A stretch of DNA of 9,769 nucleotides. Origin: Rhodoferax sp. UBA4127. GTDB taxonomy: Bacteria; Pseudomonadota; Gammaproteobacteria; Burkholderiales; Burkholderiaceae_C. The notes under the pieces are model-generated. The model saw only the letters and a program-made list of their open reading frames with translations, was not told the DNA's origin and ran no database searches. A program made the position numbers and the translations under genes. The stretch covers positions 1 to 9,769 of the forward strand of contig DFWT01000120.1 of NCBI GenBank assembly GCA_002381045.1. Direction: 5' to 3'. Position 1 is the first letter of the stretch, and every line of letters starts with the position of its first letter. Positions 5,772 through 9,769 of the stretch are shown here, piece after piece.

Positions 5772-6227
5772 ATGGACCTGAGAAAGTTAAAGACACTGAT
5801 CGACCTGGTGTCGGAATCCAATGTGTCCGAGCTTGAAATCACCGAAGCCGAAGGGAAAGTTCGCATTGTCAAAGGCGGGGGTGCTGTCATGCAGCAGTAC
5901 ATCCCTATGGCACAGCCCAGTCAAGTTGCTCCGATGCCCCAGCCTGCAGTGGCCGACGCTGCGCCCTTGGTGGCAGCTGCGCCAGAGGAGGTCGGGCACA
6001 CAGTGAAGTCACCGATGGTGGGAACCTTTTACCGCTCCGCCTCGCCAGGCTCCAAGTCGTTTGTGGAGATTGGAGACGCGGTCAAGGCGGGTGACACATT
6101 GTGCATCATCGAGGCCATGAAGATTCTTAACGAAATTGAGTCGGACAAGACGGGCATTGTCAAGCGCGTGTTGGTTGACAACGGCCAAGCTGTGGAATAC
6201 GGCCAACCCTTGTTCATTATTGAATGA
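5772..6227 (+). CDS. accB: biotin carboxyl carrier protein of acetyl-CoA carboxylase
   Basis: AccB carries the biotin that shuttles carboxyl groups between biotin carboxylase (AccC) and the AccAD carboxyltransferase in the first step of fatty acid synthesis. The C-terminal biotinyl domain is complete: SPMVGTFYRSASPG (80-93), the biotinylation motif EAMKI with Lys117, and a final GQPLFIIE. The N-terminus DLRKLKTLIDLV is typical, and the middle (about 40-75) is a Pro/Ala-rich flexible linker. At 151 residues it is close to E. coli AccB (156). GGAG (5763-5766) lies at good distance from the ATG. accC follows after 15 bases. Confidence 0.98.
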   Translation: MDLRKLKTLIDLVSESNVSELEITEAEGKVRIVKGGGAVMQQYIPMAQPSQVAPMPQPAVADAAPLVAAAPEEVGHTVKSPMVGTFYRSASPGSKSFVEIGDAVKAGDTLCIIEAMKILNEIESDKTGIVKRVLVDNGQAVEYGQPLFIIE

Positions 6228-6242
6228 CACCAGGCCTTGCCC

Positions 6243-7592
6243 ATGTTTAAAAAAATTCTGGTTGCCAACCGCGGCGAAATTGCTTTGCGGATTCAGCGCG
6301 CCTGTCGTGAGCTTGGCATCAAAGCGGTGATGGTTTATTCTGAGGCAGACCGGGAAGCCAAATACGTCAAATTGGCTGAAGAGGCGGTGTGTATTGGTCC
6401 AGCACCCTCTGCTTTGAGCTATTTGAATATGCCAGCCATCATCTCGGCTGCCGAAGTCACTGATGCCGAGGCGATTCACCCGGGATACGGGTTTCTGAGC
6501 GAAAACGCTGATTTTGCGGAGCGTGTTGAGCGCAGTGGTTTCCAGTTCATTGGGCCCACGCCAGAGTCAATTCGTATCATGGGCGACAAAGTCGCTGCCA
6601 AGCAGGCCATGATCAAAGCGGGGGTGCCATGCGTGCCGGGCTCAGAGGGAGAACTGCCTGACGATCCTGCGCTCATCAGGCGTATGGCAAAGTCGGTTGG
6701 ATATCCCGTCATCATTAAAGCGGCTGGAGGTGGTGGTGGGCGTGGCATGCGTGTGGTTCACACCGAAGCTGCCTTGATCAACGCTGTGGCCATGACCAAG
6801 AACGAGGCGGGCGCGGCGTTTGGCAATCCGGCGGTGTACATGGAGAAATTCCTGCAAAACCCCCGACACGTTGAAATTCAGGTGCTGGCCGATAAATACA
6901 AAAATGCGGTGTACCTCGGTGAGCGGGACTGCTCCATGCAGCGTCGACACCAAAAGGTCATTGAGGAAGCGCCTGCACCTGGCATTCCACGCAAGTTGAT
7001 AGAGCGCGTAGGTGAGCGTTGTGTGGCGGCATGCAAGCGAATTGGTTACCGTGGCGCAGGTACCTTTGAGTTTCTTTATGAAGACGGCGAGTTCTATTTC
7101 ATCGAAATGAATACCCGGGTTCAGGTCGAGCATCCAGTGACCGAGATGACAACGGGTGTGGACATCGTGAAAACCCAGATCATGGTGGCGGCAGGCGAAA
7201 AGTTGCCCTTCACCCAGCGCCAGATTCAGATGCGAGGGCACGCCATTGAGTGTCGTTTGAACGCGGAAGATCCATATAAATTTGTTCCTTCACCAGGACG
7301 GATCACCATGTGGCACCCACCCGGTGGTCCTGGCGTACGTGTGGATTCACATGTGTATACCAACTACGTGGTGCCGCCCAATTACGATTCGATGATCGGC
7401 AAAGTCATTGTGTTTGGTGATACCCGCGAGCAGGCCTTGGCACGTATGCGCACGGCCTTGGGTGAAACCGTCGTGGAAGGCATCAAAACCAACGTCCCGC
7501 TTCACCGCGAACTGATGGTCGATGCCAAATTCATGGAAGGCGGCACCAATATTCACTACTTGGAAGGCTGGCTGGCCAGTCATGAACGCTAA
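6243..7592 (+). CDS. accC: biotin carboxylase subunit of acetyl-CoA carboxylase
   Basis: AccC uses ATP and bicarbonate to carboxylate the biotin on AccB. The order is the N-terminal biotin-carboxylase fold (KKILVANRGEIALRI), AIHPGYGFLSEN, the ATP-grasp glycine loop AAGGGGGRGM, ERDCSMQRRHQKV, and EMNTRVQVEHPVTE with the catalytic Arg, ending in TNIHYLEGWL. The ATG at 6243 is chosen over the in-frame TTG at 6237. It gives the family N-terminus MFKKILVANRG and exactly 449 residues, the length of E. coli AccC, with CAGG (6231-6234) upstream as a modest ribosome binding site. The gene lies between accB and prmA in one apparent operon, a conserved arrangement. Confidence 0.98.
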   Translation: MFKKILVANRGEIALRIQRACRELGIKAVMVYSEADREAKYVKLAEEAVCIGPAPSALSYLNMPAIISAAEVTDAEAIHPGYGFLSENADFAERVERSGFQFIGPTPESIRIMGDKVAAKQAMIKAGVPCVPGSEGELPDDPALIRRMAKSVGYPVIIKAAGGGGGRGMRVVHTEAALINAVAMTKNEAGAAFGNPAVYMEKFLQNPRHVEIQVLADKYKNAVYLGERDCSMQRRHQKVIEEAPAPGIPRKLIERVGERCVAACKRIGYRGAGTFEFLYEDGEFYFIEMNTRVQVEHPVTEMTTGVDIVKTQIMVAAGEKLPFTQRQIQMRGHAIECRLNAEDPYKFVPSPGRITMWHPPGGPGVRVDSHVYTNYVVPPNYDSMIGKVIVFGDTREQALARMRTALGETVVEGIKTNVPLHRELMVDAKFMEGGTNIHYLEGWLASHER

Positions 7593-7600
7593 GCGCAGCG

Positions 7601-8512
7601 ATGTTTGAGTTGCGGCTCATGTGCCCAGAGGCTCAGGTTGAAACGCTGTGTGATGCGCTGGATGCGCTGGATGCCTTGAGCGTCAGCGTCGAAGATGCAG
7701 ATGCCCAAACTGACGCCGAACAGGCCTTATTTGGGGAACCTGGGATGCCCCCGCCCAAAGACGGTTGGCAGCGTTCGCGGGTACTGGCACTGTTCCATAC
7801 CCAACCCGATGCCCAAGCGGCGTTGAAACTGTTGCAGGCTCAGGATTTTTTTGAACAGTGCGAACTGCTGGGTGTACAGGATGTACCGGAGCAGGATTGG
7901 GTGCGTTTGACGCAGTCCCAGTTCGCACCGGTCGAGATCACGCCGGCGTTCTGGATCGTCCCCACTTGGCATGAGCCACCTGAACAGGCGCAGGTGGTAA
8001 TTCGACTTGATCCGGGTCTGGCCTTTGGCACGGGAACACACCCCACAACACGCATGTGCTTGCGTTGGATTGCAAGGCAGGGGCAATCGGCCACTGCCTT
8101 GACCCGTGTGTTGGACTACGGTTGTGGTTCAGGCATTCTGGCCATCGGTGCTGCAAAGTTTGGGGGAACGGATCTGGATGCGGTTGACATCGACCCGGCT
8201 GCGGTGGAATCCACGCGCTTGAATGCGCAGGCCAATCATGTGAGCTTGCGCTATGGGTTGCCGGAGACCGCCTCAGGCACTTATCAAACGGTGCTGGCCA
8301 ACATTCTGGCGACACCATTGAAGGTGTTGGCGCCGCTGTTGTGGTCACGTGTGGCGACGGGTGGCCATTTGGTGCTGGCAGGCATACTCGAGCGGCAAGC
8401 GGATGAATTGAAAACGGCTTACGCGCCTTATTGCGCATTGCAAGTGGTAGATGCTGAAGATGGCTGGGTACTCATGACAGCCACACATTCAACAGGGTTG
8501 CCTGGCGCCTGA
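7601..8512 (+). CDS. prmA: ribosomal protein L11 methyltransferase
   Basis: PrmA trimethylates several amino groups of ribosomal protein L11 using S-adenosylmethionine. The 303 residues contain the N-terminal L11-recognition domain (about 1-95), the linker motif FGTGTHPTT (142-150), the SAM-binding motif I LDYGCGSGILAIGAAKFG (171-188), VDIDPAAVEST, and the catalytic-region motif ANILATPL. The E. coli enzyme has 293 residues. The start at 7601 is eight bases after the accC stop and gives the expected MFELRL; the ribosome binding site is weak, consistent with translational coupling. A ninefold base repeat at 7652-7669 simply encodes the D-A-L repeats usual at this spot. Confidence 0.97.
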   Translation: MFELRLMCPEAQVETLCDALDALDALSVSVEDADAQTDAEQALFGEPGMPPPKDGWQRSRVLALFHTQPDAQAALKLLQAQDFFEQCELLGVQDVPEQDWVRLTQSQFAPVEITPAFWIVPTWHEPPEQAQVVIRLDPGLAFGTGTHPTTRMCLRWIARQGQSATALTRVLDYGCGSGILAIGAAKFGGTDLDAVDIDPAAVESTRLNAQANHVSLRYGLPETASGTYQTVLANILATPLKVLAPLLWSRVATGGHLVLAGILERQADELKTAYAPYCALQVVDAEDGWVLMTATHSTGLPGA

Positions 8513-8524
8513 GGGCGGGGATTC

Positions 8525-9628
8525 ATGAGCTCGTTGACCCAGTGCCCGGCCTGTCAGACCTATTACCGGATAGTGCCGGACCAGTTGCGAATCTCGGATG
8601 GATGGGTCAAATGCGGCAATTGCAGCGATATTTTTGATGCCTCGGCATACCTGATTGAGATCGAAACCCAGGCAGGTCATGCCGAAATCGAAAATCAGGT
8701 TGATGTAGAGCCAAATGGCATGGCCATCACTCCTCAAGATGACCAGCCAGCATCGGCATTTGACTTATCAACCGCAGATTCAACACGTGTTGTGTCGCCG
8801 CAATCTGAACCGCTTTCGCAATCCGTTGAGGCGGACCAGATTGAATACAGGTCGCCCCCGCCAAGCGACATGGAAGATGCGGTGAAACAGACGGGGCCGG
8901 CTTGGGCAACGCATCAAGTCAATCCTGACGCAGATGCAGAGCTAGAAGCGACACCCTATGCCCTGCCGAAATTGGTGTTTCCCGAGGATCAGCCCGCCAT
9001 TGCGCCTGTGGTCGTGGATGAGGAGCAAGCAGTACGCTGGGATGACCCTGCGCCTTCCACCTCGCAGCCGGTGCCGTTGACGACCGGTGGCCATGCATTT
9101 GACGAACCAGTGACTTTTATGCACGAGGCTCCTGCGCCTTCGGTCTGGCAAAAGCCACTGGTACGTGCGGCGCTGGCATTTCTCGCGTTTGGGCTATTGG
9201 TCTTGCTTGCGGGTCAGTGGGTGTTTCGCGAGCGTGACAGATTAGCAGCCTCGTCCCCTGAACTCAGATCAACGCTGCGAACAGCTTGTGCCTGGCTCAA
9301 TTGTGAGATTCGACCAGTAAAGCAAATTGAGGCCTTGGTGATAGATTCAGTGGCATTTAACAAGATGGAAAACGATACATATAAGCTCAGTTTTCTGGTG
9401 AAAAATCCGAGCGATTTGCCGGTGGCCTACCCGGCCGTTGAACTGGTTTTAACGGATGCCGAAGACCAGCCTGCATACCGTCGAGTGTTGTCCAACGCAG
9501 AGCTGGGGACCCGGGCCGCGGAACTGGCTGGCAGTTCGGACTGGGCTGTCACGGTCGCACTTCGAATTGACGCACCCGCAGTTGTACAGCGCGTGTTTGG
9601 GTACCGATTGCTGGTTTTTTACCCCTGA
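8525..9628 (+). CDS. zinc-ribbon/DUF3426 single-pass membrane protein
   Basis: The 367-residue protein begins with an MJ0042-type zinc ribbon, CPAC (7-10) and CGNC (30-33), in the context of a conserved TYYR...VKCGNC...FDA pattern. A long acidic, proline-containing and probably disordered linker follows (about 45-205). One membrane helix spans about 211-233, and a C-terminal DUF3426 domain ends in GYRLLVFYP, the family's usual terminus. The predicted layout is a cytoplasmic zinc ribbon with a periplasmic DUF3426 domain. The function is unknown; members lie downstream of prmA in many betaproteobacteria, as I recall. The start at 8525 is 12 bases after the prmA stop, preceded by a G-rich stretch. 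It is the last gene of the accB operon here. Confidence 0.93.
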   Translation: MSSLTQCPACQTYYRIVPDQLRISDGWVKCGNCSDIFDASAYLIEIETQAGHAEIENQVDVEPNGMAITPQDDQPASAFDLSTADSTRVVSPQSEPLSQSVEADQIEYRSPPPSDMEDAVKQTGPAWATHQVNPDADAELEATPYALPKLVFPEDQPAIAPVVVDEEQAVRWDDPAPSTSQPVPLTTGGHAFDEPVTFMHEAPAPSVWQKPLVRAALAFLAFGLLVLLAGQWVFRERDRLAASSPELRSTLRTACAWLNCEIRPVKQIEALVIDSVAFNKMENDTYKLSFLVKNPSDLPVAYPAVELVLTDAEDQPAYRRVLSNAELGTRAAELAGSSDWAVTVALRIDAPAVVQRVFGYRLLVFYP

Positions 9629-9637
9629 CGATAGGGC

Positions 9638-9669
9638 AAAAAAAACCCGGCCGCATCTGCGCCGGGTTT
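9638..9669 (-). terminator. intrinsic terminator, stronger on the minus strand
   Basis: AAACCCGGC (9643-9651) pairs with GCCGGGTTT (9661-9669), a nine-bp stem with a nine-base loop. On the minus strand it is followed by a run of eight U (9638-9645 on +), ideal for ending the H1-like gene whose stop is at 9689-9691. On the plus strand the tail is only TTTG, so it may end the accB operon less efficiently. The hairpin lies 14 bases after the DUF3426 stop and serves both convergent genes. Confidence 0.88.
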
Positions 9670-9684
9670 GACAAAAATTGTCAA
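9668..9684. repeat. TTGACA/TGTCAA inverted repeat beside the terminator
   Basis: TTGACAA (9668-9674) and TTGTCAA (9678-9684) form a seven-bp perfect inverted repeat around AAA. It lies between the terminator stem and the stop codon of the minus-strand gene and overlaps the stem by two bases. It could be a minor hairpin in either 3' end; no role is established. Confidence 0.35.
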
Positions 9685-9688
9685 CCAA

Positions 9689-9769
9689 TCAGGGCTTGTT
9701 GCCTGTTGGAAAAGGCCATGCAGCTTTGGGGCTGAGTGTCGTTTTAGCTGCAGGTGCCGCCTTGGCTGC
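9689..9769 (-). CDS. C-terminus of a histone H1-like Lys/Ala-rich protein (partial)
   Basis: The minus strand is open from the window edge (9769) to the TGA at 9689-9691. It encodes 26 residues that begin AAKAAPAAKTTLSPKAAWPF and end PTGNKP. The K/A/P-rich repeat followed by a TLSPKAAWPFPTG-like tail fits the C-terminus of histone H1-like nucleoid proteins of Burkholderiales, as I remember them. The strong minus-strand terminator just downstream supports a real gene end. Only the tail is visible, so the family call is tentative. Confidence 0.7.
   Translation of the reverse strand, partial: AAKAAPAAKTTLSPKAAWPFPTGNKP

Noticed and set aside
6237..6242. TTG start for accC two codons upstream
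   Set aside because: ATG 6243 gives the family-typical N-terminus and the exact usual length.
7652..7678. Tandem nine-base repeat in prmA
   Set aside because: It encodes the D-A-L repeats that are usual at this place in related PrmA proteins, so it is not a recent expansion.

Overview
This window looks like a chromosomal housekeeping region of a betaproteobacterium, most likely order Burkholderiales and probably Comamonadaceae (Rhodoferax/Polaromonas/Acidovorax-like). That placement is from memory of protein families and gene order, not from a search. The supports are the gene order tldD-aroG, the run accB-accC-prmA-zinc-ribbon/DUF3426 gene, an mpl gene of the peptidoglycan-recycling type, an H1-like protein tail at the right edge, moderately GC-rich sequence, and short dispersed repeats of a kind common in this family. 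No rRNA, tRNA, CRISPR array, transposase or phage gene was seen.

Layout, left to right. (1) 1-1452, +: tldD, whose 5' end lies just outside the window. (2) 1453-1662: the control region of aroG. It holds a candidate promoter, a 22-codon leader ORF (1497-1565) with seven aromatic codons in eight, an antiterminator segment and a textbook intrinsic terminator (1595-1625). Together these form a ribosome-mediated attenuator for aromatic amino acids. (3) 1663-2793, +: aroG, DAHP synthase, the first step of the shikimate pathway. (4) 2794-2923: convergent intergenic region with a long inverted repeat. (5) 2924-4411, -: mpl, murein tripeptide ligase, with a proline-rich insertion made of repeat DNA related to the neighbouring intergenic element. 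(6) 4502-5095 and 5092-5646, +: a conserved protein with a degenerate nucleotidyltransferase-like motif, translationally overlapped by a TlpA/ResA-type thioredoxin lipoprotein. (7) 5772-9628, +: accB, accC, prmA and a zinc-ribbon/DUF3426 membrane protein with gaps of 8 to 15 bases, apparently one operon. (8) 9629-9769: a terminator and the last 26 codons of a minus-strand, lysine/alanine-rich H1-like protein.

How the genes work together: accB and accC encode the biotin carrier and biotin carboxylase of acetyl-CoA carboxylase (first step of fatty acid synthesis). prmA methylates ribosomal protein L11. aroG feeds aromatic amino acid synthesis and seems to be controlled by the supply of charged Phe/Tyr/Trp tRNA. 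mpl recycles cell-wall tripeptide.

The most interesting signals are the aroG attenuator, whose leader ORF may be translated from a leaderless mRNA, and two different short repeat elements sitting in frame inside conserved genes (tldD and mpl). The mpl one shares 22 of 23 bases with the inverted repeat downstream of aroG.
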